64,000 nucleotides of DNA from Paraburkholderia sp. BCC1886 (GCF_900996245.1 NZ_CAAJGK010000107.1:1-64000); one strand, 5' to 3'. Positions 43,592-52,430 are shown, numbered from the stretch's first letter. The notes: a model not told the origin generated them from the letters alone. A program made the numbers and translations.

Positions 43592-45699
43592 GCACGTTTG
43601 GGCAAGGGTCGGCGCCGCCGCCCGCGATCGACGACATCGGGATCAATCTGCCGGCACCGGCCGATTTCAGCATTGCGCTGGCCGAAGGCTTCGCGCGTCG
43701 TATCGGAACCTTGGCGCGGCGCGGCGGTGCGAGCACGGAAGCCGTGAAGTGGGCCGCACGCGGCGCGTTTGCGGCCAGCCGGGCGACGGCCGAGGGGCAT
43801 GTGTGCATTCCGCTGTCGGTGCTGGCGCAACGGTTCGATACGTCGAGCGCCGCCGCCCGCGCGGCGCTCTTCGCGAGCGGCATGGCGAGCGACGGGACGG
43901 GCAGCGCGGCGGCCTTGCGGCCATTGGTGATCGACGCGGAAGGGCGCGTGTATCTGGCGCGGTACTACGACTACGAGCGGCGGCTCGCGCGCTCGCTGGT
44001 GGCGCATGCGCGCGTGCGGGAAGCATCGGCGCATGGTGAGGCTTCGGGGTCTTCTGCGGCTTCGGCTGACTCGGCCAGCGCTGATGCATTGCACGAACGG
44101 TTGTTGCGTTACTTCGGGCCGGCTCAGGACGACGACGTGGACTGGCAGCGCGTCGCCGCCGTCATGGCGTTGTCGGGGCGGCTGACGATCGTCAGCGGCG
44201 GACCGGGCACCGGCAAGACGTCGACCGTGGTCGGCGTGCTGGCCTGTCTGCTGGATGCCCGTATCGATCTGCGGATCGCGCTCGCCGCGCCGACCGGCAA
44301 AGCCGCGCAGCGCATGCAGGAAGCGCTGCTGGCTCGCGCAAGCAAACTGCCGCCTGAACTCGCCGCACGGTTGCCGCAGACTTCCTACACATTGCATCGC
44401 CTGCTCGGGTCCGGGCCCGGCGGGCGCTTCCGGCATCATCGGGACAATCCGCTGCCTTACGACGTGGTGGTGATCGACGAGGCATCGATGATCGACGTTG
44501 CAATGGCCGCGCATCTGCTCGACGCAATTGCGCCGCATACACGGCTCGTGATGCTCGGCGACAAGGATCAACTGGCCGCCGTGGAGGCGGGCGCCGTGTT
44601 TGCCGAACTCAGCGCGCGGCCGGCTTTCACGGCGGGCGGTTTGCGGCGCATCGCGGGGGCGCTCGGCATTGCCGAAGCGCGTCTCGAGCGGGCGTTGCCG
44701 GACGCGGCGACGAGCGTTCCCGAGTCGTTCGTCGCGCGCGCCGACGACGGCTTCGACGACGATCCAGGCTCCGCGACGGCCGATCTGTTCGCGCGAATCG
44801 AGGCGGCGGACGCTCTGGATGCAGCGAACGATTCCGCTTTGGGCGCCGCAGCGTCGCCAAACCCGCTCGCCGATTGCGTCGTCTGGCTGGAACGCAACTA
44901 CCGGTTCGGTCTCGATTCGCCGATCGGCCGCCTGTCGCTCGCCATTCGCAGCGGCGCGGTGAATGACGCGTTGCAGTTGCTGCAGGTCGATCCCACCGAA
45001 CCCTGTGCGGCAGCGCTGCATGAAGACGTGCAGGCGGCACTTGCCGAGCGCACCGTCGCGCGACTCGCGGAGGGCTTCGCCGCGTATTCGCGCGCGCTTG
45101 CCGACACGCTGGCCGACGGCAACCCGGACCCGCTGCCGCTGTTCGACGTGCTGAACCGATTCCGGATTTTGTGCGCGACCCGCTCGGGGCCGCGCGGCGT
45201 CGATCAGATCAATGCGGCGATGGCGGCGCAGGTGCGCCGCGCCGCCGGCGTGACGTTGGCCGTGGGTGCCCAATGGTTCGCCGGTCGCCCGGTGATGGTG
45301 ACGCGCAACGATTACGCGCTGGGCCTGTTTAACGGCGATATCGGCATCGCATTGCCGGGTGCAGGCGCGGGCGCGAGTGGCTCTCTACGCGTGTATTTCC
45401 GCACGGGCGACGGCGGTCTGCGCGCAGTCTCGCCCGCGGCGCTGCCGCCGCACGACACGGCGTTTGCGCTGACCGTGCACAAGTCGCAGGGCTCGGAATT
45501 CGATCACGCGGTATTGATGCTGCCGTCGACGTTCAGCCGGGTGCTGTCGCGCGAACTCGTCTACACGGCGATTACGCGCGCGCGGGAACGGGTGGAGGTG
45601 ATCGGCGCTCGCGCGGTGCTGGCGCAGGCCATTGCCACGCCGACTCAACGCGACTCGGGGCTCGCGGCACGAATTGCGCAGGCATGGGCGGAGGTGTAG
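43588..45699 (+). CDS. recD: Exodeoxyribonuclease V alpha subunit
   Basis: 703-residue RecD, the 5'-3' helicase of RecBCD. Walker A is SGGPGTGKTSTVVGVLA, Walker B VVIDEASMIDVAMAAHLL, and motif VI-like LTVHKSQGSEFDHAVLMLP. The start ATG overlaps the recB stop (ATGA). An open frame in the same phase extends back through recB, but it is the GC-rich shadow of recB. An insertion of about 80 residues (FVARADDGFDDDPGS and neighbours) explains the extra length over E. coli RecD (608). Confidence 0.94.
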   Translation: MSTFGQGSAPPPAIDDIGINLPAPADFSIALAEGFARRIGTLARRGGASTEAVKWAARGAFAASRATAEGHVCIPLSVLAQRFDTSSAAARAALFASGMASDGTGSAAALRPLVIDAEGRVYLARYYDYERRLARSLVAHARVREASAHGEASGSSAASADSASADALHERLLRYFGPAQDDDVDWQRVAAVMALSGRLTIVSGGPGTGKTSTVVGVLACLLDARIDLRIALAAPTGKAAQRMQEALLARASKLPPELAARLPQTSYTLHRLLGSGPGGRFRHHRDNPLPYDVVVIDEASMIDVAMAAHLLDAIAPHTRLVMLGDKDQLAAVEAGAVFAELSARPAFTAGGLRRIAGALGIAEARLERALPDAATSVPESFVARADDGFDDDPGSATADLFARIEAADALDAANDSALGAAASPNPLADCVVWLERNYRFGLDSPIGRLSLAIRSGAVNDALQLLQVDPTEPCAAALHEDVQAALAERTVARLAEGFAAYSRALADTLADGNPDPLPLFDVLNRFRILCATRSGPRGVDQINAAMAAQVRRAAGVTLAVGAQWFAGRPVMVTRNDYALGLFNGDIGIALPGAGAGASGSLRVYFRTGDGGLRAVSPAALPPHDTAFALTVHKSQGSEFDHAVLMLPSTFSRVLSRELVYTAITRARERVEVIGARAVLAQAIATPTQRDSGLAARIAQAWAEV

Positions 45700-45737
45700 A
45701 GAGCGTAGCTTAAGCGTGGCGGCGAATTCCGGCGCGC

Positions 45738-46379
45738 CTATCCGGCCATGCCGTCAGCCCGCGCGGCAGGCGCGGCGCGGCTGCGCAGGACCCGGCGATA
45801 CCACAGCGTCCACAGCGCAAGGCCGCCGTAAATGCCGTAGCCGACGATGGGCGAGATCACCAGAAACCGTTCGATCGGCCACGTAAGCGCCATCCAGGCT
45901 CGCAGCGCGGTTTCGGCAGTCAGGCCGACGCCCCACACCAGCGTCATCAGCCGCATGGCGGCGGCGAGGGCGGGATGCTCGCGCCATAGCGCCTCGAAGT
46001 GTGCAGCGCCGCCGGCCATTTCGCGCGCCACGGTGGCGCGCGCGAGATAGAACAGCAGCGGGCGGCGCAGCGGCCACGACAGCAGAAAGGCCACGCCGAC
46101 CGCGCCGGACACCAGCGATTCGCGCAACAGCAGCATGCGTGGACTGCCGCCCAGCGCCATCGCCAGTACCGATAGCACGATGCCGGCGACCACCATCACG
46201 CTCAAGGCGTCGATGCGGCGAAACCGTACCAGCTCGATCACGCTCCAGACGATCGGCGGCACGGCGGAGGCAATCAGCGCGCCAGTTTCGCCGAGCCGCG
46301 GCAAGGCAAGCCGGTAAGCCAGCCAGGGCAACAGGAAGTTGACGGCCATCTCCAGCACGAAACCAGGACGAAGCTTCAT
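45738..46379 (-). CDS. Multi-pass membrane protein, VC0807-like family
   Basis: 213-residue protein with about six hydrophobic segments (VLEMAVNFLLPWLAYRLAL, LIASAVPPIVWSVIELV, ALSVMVVAGIVLSVLAMALG, and others). It resembles the conserved family that keeps an intracellular-septation-like arrangement, but I cannot assign a function. Highly basic between helices. The ATG at 46379 starts directly before the first helix. It is convergent to recD with no clear terminator between. Confidence 0.55.
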   Translation of the reverse strand: MKLRPGFVLEMAVNFLLPWLAYRLALPRLGETGALIASAVPPIVWSVIELVRFRRIDALSVMVVAGIVLSVLAMALGGSPRMLLLRESLVSGAVGVAFLLSWPLRRPLLFYLARATVAREMAGGAAHFEALWREHPALAAAMRLMTLVWGVGLTAETALRAWMALTWPIERFLVISPIVGYGIYGGLALWTLWYRRVLRSRAAPAARADGMAG

Positions 46380-46505
46380 GGAATTGAGATCACGAGCAAA
46401 ACGGGCAGTATCGATGAAGCGACTACGCCGCCGCAACCGGTATTGCGCCGGCGCGCTGTGTACACTGGCGCCCCGCACGCCGTTTTTTCAGCCTGATTCC
46501 GCGTC

Positions 46506-46910
46506 ATGACATCCCGCTATCCGATCCCGCCGAACGAAATCGAACTCACCGCCGTGCGCGCGCAAGGCGCGGGTGGGCAAAACGTCAACAAGGTGTCGAG
46601 TGCGATTCATCTGCGCTTCGACGTCGCGGCGTCGTCGTTGCCGGAAGTGCTGAAAATGCGTCTGCTCGCGCTGTCCGATCACCGGCTCACGCGCCACGGC
46701 GTGGTCATCATCAAGGCGCAGGAACATCGTACCCAGGACATGAACCGGGCAGCGGCGCTCGCGCGGCTCGACGAGCTGATCGAAAGCGTCAGCGTGACGC
46801 GCAAGCCGCGGGTGGCGACGCGGCCGACTCGTGCCTCCAACCGGCGCCGTCTCGACGGCAAGGCGAAGCGCGGTGAAGTCAAATCCGGCCGGGCGCGGGT
46901 AGACGAATGA
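46506..46910 (+). CDS. arfB: Alternative ribosome-rescue factor B (peptidyl-tRNA hydrolase)
   Basis: 134-residue release-factor-like hydrolase that frees stalled ribosomes lacking a stop codon. The catalytic GGQ is at residues 23-25 (RAQGAGGQNVNKVSSAIHL). The basic C-terminal tail (KPRVATRPTRASNRRRLDGK) is the part that binds the empty mRNA channel. Length is as in E. coli YaeJ (140). The 3' end overlaps the convergent EAL gene by 32 bp. Confidence 0.94.
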   Translation: MTSRYPIPPNEIELTAVRAQGAGGQNVNKVSSAIHLRFDVAASSLPEVLKMRLLALSDHRLTRHGVVIIKAQEHRTQDMNRAAALARLDELIESVSVTRKPRVATRPTRASNRRRLDGKAKRGEVKSGRARVDE

Positions 46911-48198
46911 CGCCGTCGGCGGCGGGCATTGGCATGAAGTCGACGCACAGCACGTGCGTGCCGTCGTGGTCGAACGCAATGGCCGCGGTATAGCAGTCCC
47001 GGCCGTCCGCCAGCGAATAATGCGGGCCGGTCATCGCGACGCGGCCGGGTGCCGCGAGCGCATGTTTGAAATAGCTGCGGCGCGACCAGTTGCTGCGCGC
47101 CTGCGAGTAGAGCGGCGCATGCCGCAACGGCGGTGCGGGGACGGCCGCGGCGGACACCGACGGAACGGTCTGCTCGCCATGATCGTCGGTGATGAACACG
47201 CGCCGCGCCTCGCGCAGATGCCAGACCTTCTGCGCGGCGAGGCGCAGGTCGCCGGTCGCACGGAAGGTTTCCGCGGCCGCCTGCACCGCCTCGGCAAAGC
47301 CGTCGAAACCCAGCCGCTGGTGGCCGGCGTGCGCGCGTTCGTAGTCGGCGAATTTGCTCCACATCGACTCGATCAGCGCCGGCACTTTGGCGCAGGCTTC
47401 GTGGACCGAACGCTGCGGCTGACCGAGCCAGAATCCCTGCACGAAGTCGACGTCGGCCTGCATCAGGATCATCAGCTCCTCGTCGGTTTCGACGCCTTCG
47501 GCCAGCACCAGCGTGCCGGACTGATGCAGCATCGCGATCAGGTGGCTGATCATCGACTGATCGCCTTCGCCTCTCCCCGCGCGCGCAATCAGCGAGCGGT
47601 CGAGCTTGACGATGTCCGGACGGAAGCGCCACACGCGGTCGAAATTCGAGAAGCCGGTGCCGAAATCGTCGATGGCGATCAGGAAATCGCGCGGCTGCGA
47701 GGCGCCCAGCATGCTCGCGACGGCGGACTCGTCGTCGGCGGGCTGCTCGAGCACCTCGATCACGATGCGCTCCTGCGGCAGCCCGAAATGCGCGGACAGC
47801 TCGTCGATGAACGGCCGTTGCGGCCAGCCGGTCTCGAACACCTGCGGCCGCGTGTTCAGAAACAGCCAGCCGGTGGCAATGCCTTGCTCCATGAAGTTGG
47901 CGACGTGCAGGCAACGCGCGATGCGGTCGAGCTCGCGTGCGTCGGCGGGCGAACGGGCGCCCGCGAACAGCACGTCGGGCGTGACCGGCAGGCCGACGGG
48001 ATCGGTGGCGCGCAGCAGGCCTTCGTAACCGACCACGCACTGATGCGTGACCGACAGCACCGGTTGGAACACGCTGTGCAAGGTCAATGCGCGCCACGTC
48101 GCGATCCAGCCGGACTCGGTGCGCACGAGACGCGGGAGTAGCCCGCCCAGAGTCAGTTCGCTAACGGAGGGCATAAGGGCGGACATGAGAGCGGACAT
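46879..48198 (-). CDS. EAL-domain c-di-GMP phosphodiesterase with C-terminal sensor-like domain
   Basis: 439-residue protein. The EAL domain spans about 40-290: YEGLLR at 58-63 (an EGL variant of EAL), FLNTRPQVF, IVIEVLEQ, IDDFGTGFSNFDRVW at 177-190, KLDRSLIARAG and LAEGVETDEE. The catalytic acidic set appears complete, so activity is likely. Residues about 300-439 (WSRRSYFKHALAAPGRVAMT, SLADGRDCYTAAIAFDHD) look like a Cache/PDC-type sensor module placed after the catalytic domain. ATGs at 48198 or 48174 are both possible. No membrane helix. Confidence 0.82.
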   Translation of the reverse strand: MSALMSALMPSVSELTLGGLLPRLVRTESGWIATWRALTLHSVFQPVLSVTHQCVVGYEGLLRATDPVGLPVTPDVLFAGARSPADARELDRIARCLHVANFMEQGIATGWLFLNTRPQVFETGWPQRPFIDELSAHFGLPQERIVIEVLEQPADDESAVASMLGASQPRDFLIAIDDFGTGFSNFDRVWRFRPDIVKLDRSLIARAGRGEGDQSMISHLIAMLHQSGTLVLAEGVETDEELMILMQADVDFVQGFWLGQPQRSVHEACAKVPALIESMWSKFADYERAHAGHQRLGFDGFAEAVQAAAETFRATGDLRLAAQKVWHLREARRVFITDDHGEQTVPSVSAAAVPAPPLRHAPLYSQARSNWSRRSYFKHALAAPGRVAMTGPHYSLADGRDCYTAAIAFDHDGTHVLCVDFMPMPAADGVIRLPAPGRI

Positions 48199-48506
48199 AG
48201 CGGGCGGGGAGCAGGGGGCGATCGGTCCGGTCAGGCGACTCGTCGCGCCGTGGAGACACCGCCCAGGTATCGGGATAGCCGGGCGGATAGCGTGCGGGAA
48301 CGCAAAAAGCGATACCAGCCATGCTGAACTCCGGCGGATTGGTCAAACGAGTCTAGCAGTCCGGAAATCGCGTGAATGTGCGCGGTGTCACAGAGGCGGG
48401 ACAGGAATGAGTCGCTTTCAACCTGCGGCGCCCTCGCGGTGCCCCGGTGCACGGCCTGCCGCGGGGCGGGGTATGCTGCTGCTCTTTCTAGATCAGGAGA
48501 TTGTAA
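48199..48506. other. Intergenic region, divergent promoters
   Basis: Separates the EAL gene from the monooxygenase gene. The only element I can support is AGGAG at 48495-48499, the ribosome site of the downstream gene. No coding frame, hairpin or repeat stands out. Confidence 0.4.
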
Positions 48507-48797
48507 ATGTCCGAAATCGCAGTGGTCGCCATTACGGTCGCGAAGCCAGGCTTCGAAGAGCAGGTGCGTGAAGCGCTCGAAGGCCTCGTCGGCCCGTCGC
48601 GCCGAGACAAGGGCGTGCTTCAGTACGATCTGCATCGCGACGTGGAAGAGCCGCGACGCTTCGTGTTCGTGGAACGGTGGGAAAGTCAGGAGGCGCTCGC
48701 GGCCCATGCAAAGGCGGAGCACCTGCAGGCTTTTAAAAAGGTCGTGGCCGACTGGGCCGAACACTCCGAGATTCGCGTGGTATCGAAAATCGCCTGA
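48507..48797 (+). CDS. Antibiotic biosynthesis monooxygenase-domain protein (YgiN-like)
   Basis: 96-residue ABM ferredoxin-like fold protein. Typical features are VVAITVAKPGFEEQVREALE, RDKGVLQYDLHRDVEEP and RFVFVERWESQEALAAH. Members such as E. coli YgiN oxidise quinols or act as small dimeric monooxygenases. AGGAG lies 7 bases before the ATG. It is monocistronic. The substrate is unknown. Confidence 0.8.
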   Translation: MSEIAVVAITVAKPGFEEQVREALEGLVGPSRRDKGVLQYDLHRDVEEPRRFVFVERWESQEALAAHAKAEHLQAFKKVVADWAEHSEIRVVSKIA

Positions 48798-48822
48798 GCG
48801 GCCCCGGCCCGGTGATGCGTTT

Positions 48823-49080
48823 TTAGTGCGTAGCTTGCGGGACGTCGAGAATCAGAATGATGGTCCAGTCGGCGTCGCCGTCGTGATGATACTGGCGCTC
48901 GGCGACGATAAACGGCTGTTGCTTGCCGTCCGGGCCGAGAAACAGCACGTCGCCTTCCATCGGCAGGCACTCGACCGGGGGTAGCGCCAGAAATGCTTCC
49001 TGACCGCCGCGCGGCATCAGTTTTTCGATTTTGCGGGACGCTGCTTCAGTCCATTCGATATCTAGCTGGATATTGCTCAT
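48823..49080 (-). CDS. Conserved small protein of unknown function
   Basis: 85-residue acidic protein (SNIQLDIEWTEAASRKIEK, ECLPMEGDVLFLGPDGKQQP, DWTIILILDVPQATH), probably a compact beta-rich cytoplasmic fold. There is no signal peptide. GGAGG at 49086-49090 (minus strand) is well placed for the ATG at 49080. It is not recognised as any characterised family. Confidence 0.65.
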   Translation of the reverse strand: MSNIQLDIEWTEAASRKIEKLMPRGGQEAFLALPPVECLPMEGDVLFLGPDGKQQPFIVAERQYHHDGDADWTIILILDVPQATH

Positions 49081-49223
49081 GCTGTCCTCCGCACCAGGGT
49101 GCGCACGGGTTAGGGTTGTCCGGCTGGGCGCCGGTCGGTGCGCGACTTTAGCATACCGTCGGCGAGCTGCCGGCCGACGGTTTCCGCTTCCTTTGCCGGG
49201 GCGCCGCATGGGGTGAAACGCAC

Positions 49224-49266
49224 GGTAAAAAGCCGAAACGGGCAGCGCCTGTTTCGGCTTTTTACC
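49224..49266. terminator. Strong bidirectional intrinsic terminator
   Basis: Two 16-base arms (GGTAAAAAGCCGAAAC and its complement) plus a further GC-rich inner stem; A- and T-tracts flank both sides so it can end transcription from either direction. It is positioned to stop transcripts of the small secreted-protein gene reading leftward, before the unknown 85-residue gene. Confidence 0.85.
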
Positions 49267-49281
49267 ATTCTGGGTACCGCC

Positions 49282-49385
49282 GTGTTTTACCGCCGTGTTT
49301 TACCGCTGTGTTTTACCGCTGTGTTTTACCGCTGTGTTTTACCGCTGTGTCGTACCGCTGTGTCGTACCGCCGTGTCGTATCGAC
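49282..49385. repeat. 13-bp tandem repeat array
   Basis: Eight adjoining 13-bp units: five GTGTTTTACCGCY, then three GTGTCGTAYCGMY variants. The array lies between the terminator and the 3' end of the small secreted-protein gene. There are no spacers, so it is not a CRISPR. A 13-bp unit would break any reading frame, so it is a non-coding minisatellite. Confidence 0.9.
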
Positions 49386-49414
49386 GCGGCCCGAGACCGT
49401 ACCCGGCGACGTGC

Positions 49415-49657
49415 TCAGGAACTGGCGGCGTCCGGCTTCGCCGCCTTCTTGTGATGCGGCGCCATCTTGTGATGCTTCGGCGCCATGGCCGGGGTGCTGT
49501 CCATCGCTTGCTGACCGTTTTGCAAATCTTGCGCGCGCTGTTCGACGTCGGCCGCCTTGGCCGGGTCGGTGCTCATCATGATGCCGTTGTCTTGCGCATA
49601 CGCCGCACCGGCTACGGCGCTGAGGGAAACCAGGATTGCCAGGGACACTTTCTTCAT
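49415..49657 (-). CDS. Small secreted protein with His/Lys-rich tail
   Basis: 80-residue protein. A signal peptide (KKVSLAILVSLSAVAGAAYA, cleavage after AYA about residue 21) is followed by an acidic/Gln-rich stretch and a tail with PKHHKMAPHHKKAAKP. The His/Lys clusters could bind metal or anionic polymers; this is inference. GGAGG precedes the ATG by 6 bases. It is not recognised. Confidence 0.65.
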   Translation of the reverse strand: MKKVSLAILVSLSAVAGAAYAQDNGIMMSTDPAKAADVEQRAQDLQNGQQAMDSTPAMAPKHHKMAPHHKKAAKPDAASS

Positions 49658-49791
49658 CGCTACCTCCGCAGAGTGGTTTATGGACCCAATCGTTGTCGCC
49701 CAGTGGGAGCGGCAATGAGCTCTGAGCAGCAAAATCCGCTCCAGCAGCCGAATCGTTGCATGCGGTGCGACGGGTTATGCCCCTGATGCGG

Positions 49792-50577
49792 CTAAAACCA
49801 GCCTATCGCCCGATATACGTGGAATTGCGCAATGCCGACCAGTTCGTGCAGGGCAATTTCCGCGCTTACCAGGTTGTAGGTATGCGGCAGCACGCCGAGG
49901 CGCGCGTGTCGCACGCTCGATATCAGCGGCTGCGGCGTGAGGCCGAAGCGCTGGAAGTCGAGCATCGCGCGCGGCATCTGATAAGCCGAAGTGACGAGGA
50001 TCAAACTTTCGTAGCGCGAACGTTCGAGGATCGCGGCGACGTTGCGCGCGTTCTCGTACGTGGTGCGGCTGCGATCTTCGAGCACGATGTCCGCGCGCGC
50101 CACCTGCCGTTTCAGCAGATAGGGCAGGTAAGTCGCGGCTTCGGTCGCCGGATGCTCCTGCGGATTCCCGCCGCTGACGATCACGTGACATTCGGGCGCC
50201 GCGCGCTTGCAGGCGGCGTAATTCTCGGCGCTGGCATCGATCCGCCTGATGACATCGAGTGGGGGCACCAGAACGTTGTCGTCGTTATAGATGGTGCCGC
50301 CGCCCAGCAGGATGATGGCGTTACTCGAGGCGAACGTGGGCGTGCGAGTCTGCTGGCCGGGCTGCGCGAGATAGAGCAACGGGACCGTCAGCCAACCGGC
50401 TGCGAGCAGCCAGAAAAGGGCGAAGGCGGAGAGGGCGAGAGGGCGGCGGGCGCGTTTCCAGAGCACGATTGCTACAAAAAAAAGCGCTAATAAAGTGAAT
50501 AGAATCAATTTAAATGGGGTAACGTATGACTTTCGGGACGAATCTACGGGCCTGCTATCGCGCCGCAGCGGTTGCAT
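49792..50577 (-). CDS. YdcF/ElyC-type DUF218 membrane protein
   Basis: 261-residue protein with two N-terminal hydrophobic segments (FKLILFTLLALFFVAIVLW; LALSAFALFWLLAAGWLTV) then a DUF218 domain (about 85-235): NAIILLGGGTIYNDDN, HVIVSGGNPQEHPATEA, EDRSRTTYENARNVAAIL, ILVTSAYQMPRAMLDFQR. The family includes SanA and ElyC, linked to envelope integrity and lipid carrier metabolism. The start is plausible, but another about 60 bases downstream is possible. Function is inferred only at family level. Confidence 0.8.
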   Translation of the reverse strand: MQPLRRDSRPVDSSRKSYVTPFKLILFTLLALFFVAIVLWKRARRPLALSAFALFWLLAAGWLTVPLLYLAQPGQQTRTPTFASSNAIILLGGGTIYNDDNVLVPPLDVIRRIDASAENYAACKRAAPECHVIVSGGNPQEHPATEAATYLPYLLKRQVARADIVLEDRSRTTYENARNVAAILERSRYESLILVTSAYQMPRAMLDFQRFGLTPQPLISSVRHARLGVLPHTYNLVSAEIALHELVGIAQFHVYRAIGWF

Positions 50578-50773
50578 CGTCGGCTTGCAGACAGAACGCT
50601 AACATGCCGTTCATACGGGGGTTCGGAAAATGAGACCAGGCAGCACATGGCGGAATTCGATGGCACGCAGGCCATCAGCTTCCAGCCACGGGCGGGTGCC
50701 ATGCGCGTCACTGGTGGCGCGGTGATGTGTTGGGCATAGATGTGTCATAGCTGCACTTTAAGAAAGAAGTGAG

Positions 50774-51097
50774 ATGACCACGTATTCCAACGAAGCGGTA
50801 CTTGAAGCGCTACGGCGGGCGCAATACCGCCAGGTTCCTTGGGCCCGACGACCGGGCGTCTTCCAATATCTTCGTGCATTAGGCCTGATGGATACCGTTC
50901 GTCAGCGCACCGTCGCACCGGCGCCCGGTTTTCATGCGCCTGTCGACATTGCGGTGCTCACGGACCGCGGCAGAGCTGAATTTGCCCGGCTCGCTCACGA
51001 CGAGCGTCTTCTAAGCTGGACAGCACAGCGCATGAACGACTACGTGCTGGCCAACGCCGAAACACGCCCCACGGTGGCGCTGGAAGTTCGGCCCTAG
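50774..51097 (+). CDS. Small protein of unknown function
   Basis: 107-residue protein, hydrophilic, with an Arg-rich centre (EALRRAQYRQVPWARRPGVF) and a possible winged-helix-like pattern at VDIAVLTDRGRAEFARLAHD. GAAAGAAGTGAG precedes the ATG. There is no signal peptide. It is not recognised. Confidence 0.5.
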   Translation: MTTYSNEAVLEALRRAQYRQVPWARRPGVFQYLRALGLMDTVRQRTVAPAPGFHAPVDIAVLTDRGRAEFARLAHDERLLSWTAQRMNDYVLANAETRPTVALEVRP

Positions 51098-51458
51098 TTT
51101 AGCGGCCCGATGACTCGAGGTACGATGCTCCGGCCGCTTCGGCGGTCGGTGGCATCATTCGCAGTTCCGCTTTTCCCTCTCTTTCGAATAAACCCCTCGC
51201 GCGAACGTATCCGTCCGTGTCACCGCGACAGGGGGAATCGTCGCAGGCCAAAAAAAAGCCCGTATCGCGAAGATACGGGCTTACCGGAATTACTACTGCC
51301 ACGCTGTGCTAATGGCGTTAATTCAGACTAGCCTCGCGCGTCGTGGTTCCCAAATTATTGGATTCCGTCGCAACCTCTCGCCCGAGCCGAGATGCTGCGG
51401 CGACGCCAGGTCGTCGTCTGAATCAGTTGGTAACAATATTGCGTTCGCGACCTGCGGC
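51098..51458. other. Intergenic region between two small hypothetical genes
   Basis: The only supported element is the minus-strand terminator at 51251-51282. The remainder shows short out-of-phase frames and no repeats. Confidence 0.4.
51251..51282 (-). terminator. Intrinsic terminator on the minus strand
   Basis: An 11-bp stem (AAGCCCGTATC and GATACGGGCTT) with a 5-base loop; on the minus strand TTTTT continues after the stem. It probably ends the transcript of the small secreted-protein gene at 51459-51713. Confidence 0.8.
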
Positions 51459-51713
51459 TTAGCGTCGCCGGCTTGGCTCCTCGCGCTGGGGTTCCGGCCG
51501 TGTTCTCACGTTACTCGCGATGTCGCCGCGTAAATCGCCGCGCGGAGTAGGCGGCGTGAAATCGCGACTGCGCGCGCTACTTTGTTGCCAGGCTTCCATA
51601 CTCGCCGCGCGGTCCGGTCGCCAGTTCCATCCTTGTGGGCGCTCCTGTGCGAGCACCGGTGCGGCTATCGATGAAACGACAATGCCGCACAGAAGCAGTG
51701 ACATTGGTTTCAT
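51459..51713 (-). CDS. Small secreted protein of unknown function
   Basis: 84-residue protein with a signal peptide (KPMSLLLCGIVVSSIAAPVL, cleavage around LAQ, residue 23) and a short Arg/Pro-rich mature part with no recognised domain (RPDRAASMEAWQQSSARSRD). GGGAGCG lies about 6 bases before the ATG. A terminator 177 bp downstream supports a transcript. Confidence 0.5.
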   Translation of the reverse strand: MKPMSLLLCGIVVSSIAAPVLAQERPQGWNWRPDRAASMEAWQQSSARSRDFTPPTPRGDLRGDIASNVRTRPEPQREEPSRRR

Positions 51714-52028
51714 GCTGCGCTCCCGTCAAGCCGTGGAATTTCGGGCCTGTTTGCATACGCCTAAGGTATGCCGTCTGACGAAAGCACGCTGTAAGTAATA
51801 GTAAATGGTTGTTTCATCCACGCCGAACGCGCCGCTTCAGGAGTCTGAAGCGGCGTATCGACCAAGGCATGGAGGGAAGCGACGACTGCATAGGGCGCGC
51901 CGCAAAGCGGTGCCCACGACGGGTCGGCTGCACGCCCGGAAACAGACGCGGATCAGCCGCTTGCAGGCCGGGCGCCCGAAGGCACCCGGCTACGGATTTC
52001 CAAACTGGAAATCCGGCTAAATTAAAAC
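51714..52028. other. Structured non-coding stretch beside the transposase fragment
   Basis: Three hairpins occur here. 51830-51855 has 10-bp arms CGCCGCTTCA with a 6-base loop. 51967-51990 has 10-bp arms with one mismatch and a CGAA (minus strand UUCG) loop. 51993-52015 has 9-bp arms CGGATTTCC with a 5-base loop. None has a T-tract. Short frames across the region do not look like proteins. It could be a non-coding RNA or a structured 3' region of the transposase-like gene. Confidence 0.55.
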
Positions 52029-52430
52029 TCAGGCCATCTTGACCGGAGCGCGCCACGATTCCGGGTTGGTCCAGAACGCGCCACGCAGACGGTCACGGCT
52101 CGGCGGTGCCGGCGGTTTCGCTGCCGTCGCGCCAATCCGGCCGCGCAGCGAAACTTCACGGCCGCTCGTGCCGAGACGCTTGACTATTTCGGCGAGCGTA
52201 CCATCTGCCTGCCATTCGTCGAAACGACGGCGGCAAGTCGGCGGCGACGGGTAGCGGCCCGGCAACTTGGACCAGCCTTCACCGGTGGACAGTACCCAAA
52301 GCACCGCGTTGACGACCGCGCGCGCTTCGACACGAGGCCGACCGCGACGTTCGCTCCGTGCTGGCTCCGCACAGAACAGCGCCTCGACCAACGCCCACTC
52401 GTTATCTCTCAAATCGTCGAACAGCATCAT
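52029..52430 (-). CDS. Stand-alone transposase N-terminal domain (IS5-type, DUF4096-like)
   Basis: 133-residue protein. Residues 1-95 match the N-terminal helix-turn-helix part of IS5-family transposases (LRDNEWALVEALFCAEPARS, GRPRVEARAVVNAVLWVLST, CRRRFDEWQADGTLAEI). The DDE catalytic domain is absent; a different basic tail (RDRLRGAFWTNPESWRAP) replaces it. GAGGTGAAAC sits properly before the ATG, so it may be expressed. No terminal inverted repeats or target duplications are seen. It is either a remnant or an adopted DNA-binding protein. Confidence 0.7.
   Translation of the reverse strand: MMLFDDLRDNEWALVEALFCAEPARSERRGRPRVEARAVVNAVLWVLSTGEGWSKLPGRYPSPPTCRRRFDEWQADGTLAEIVKRLGTSGREVSLRGRIGATAAKPPAPPSRDRLRGAFWTNPESWRAPVKMA

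Noticed and set aside
49282..49385. Possible CRISPR array
   Set aside because: Units are 13 bp, contiguous, with no spacers.
51805..52056. Short hypothetical proteins on both strands
   Set aside because: Frames follow hairpin arms, have no ribosome site and overlap in both directions.
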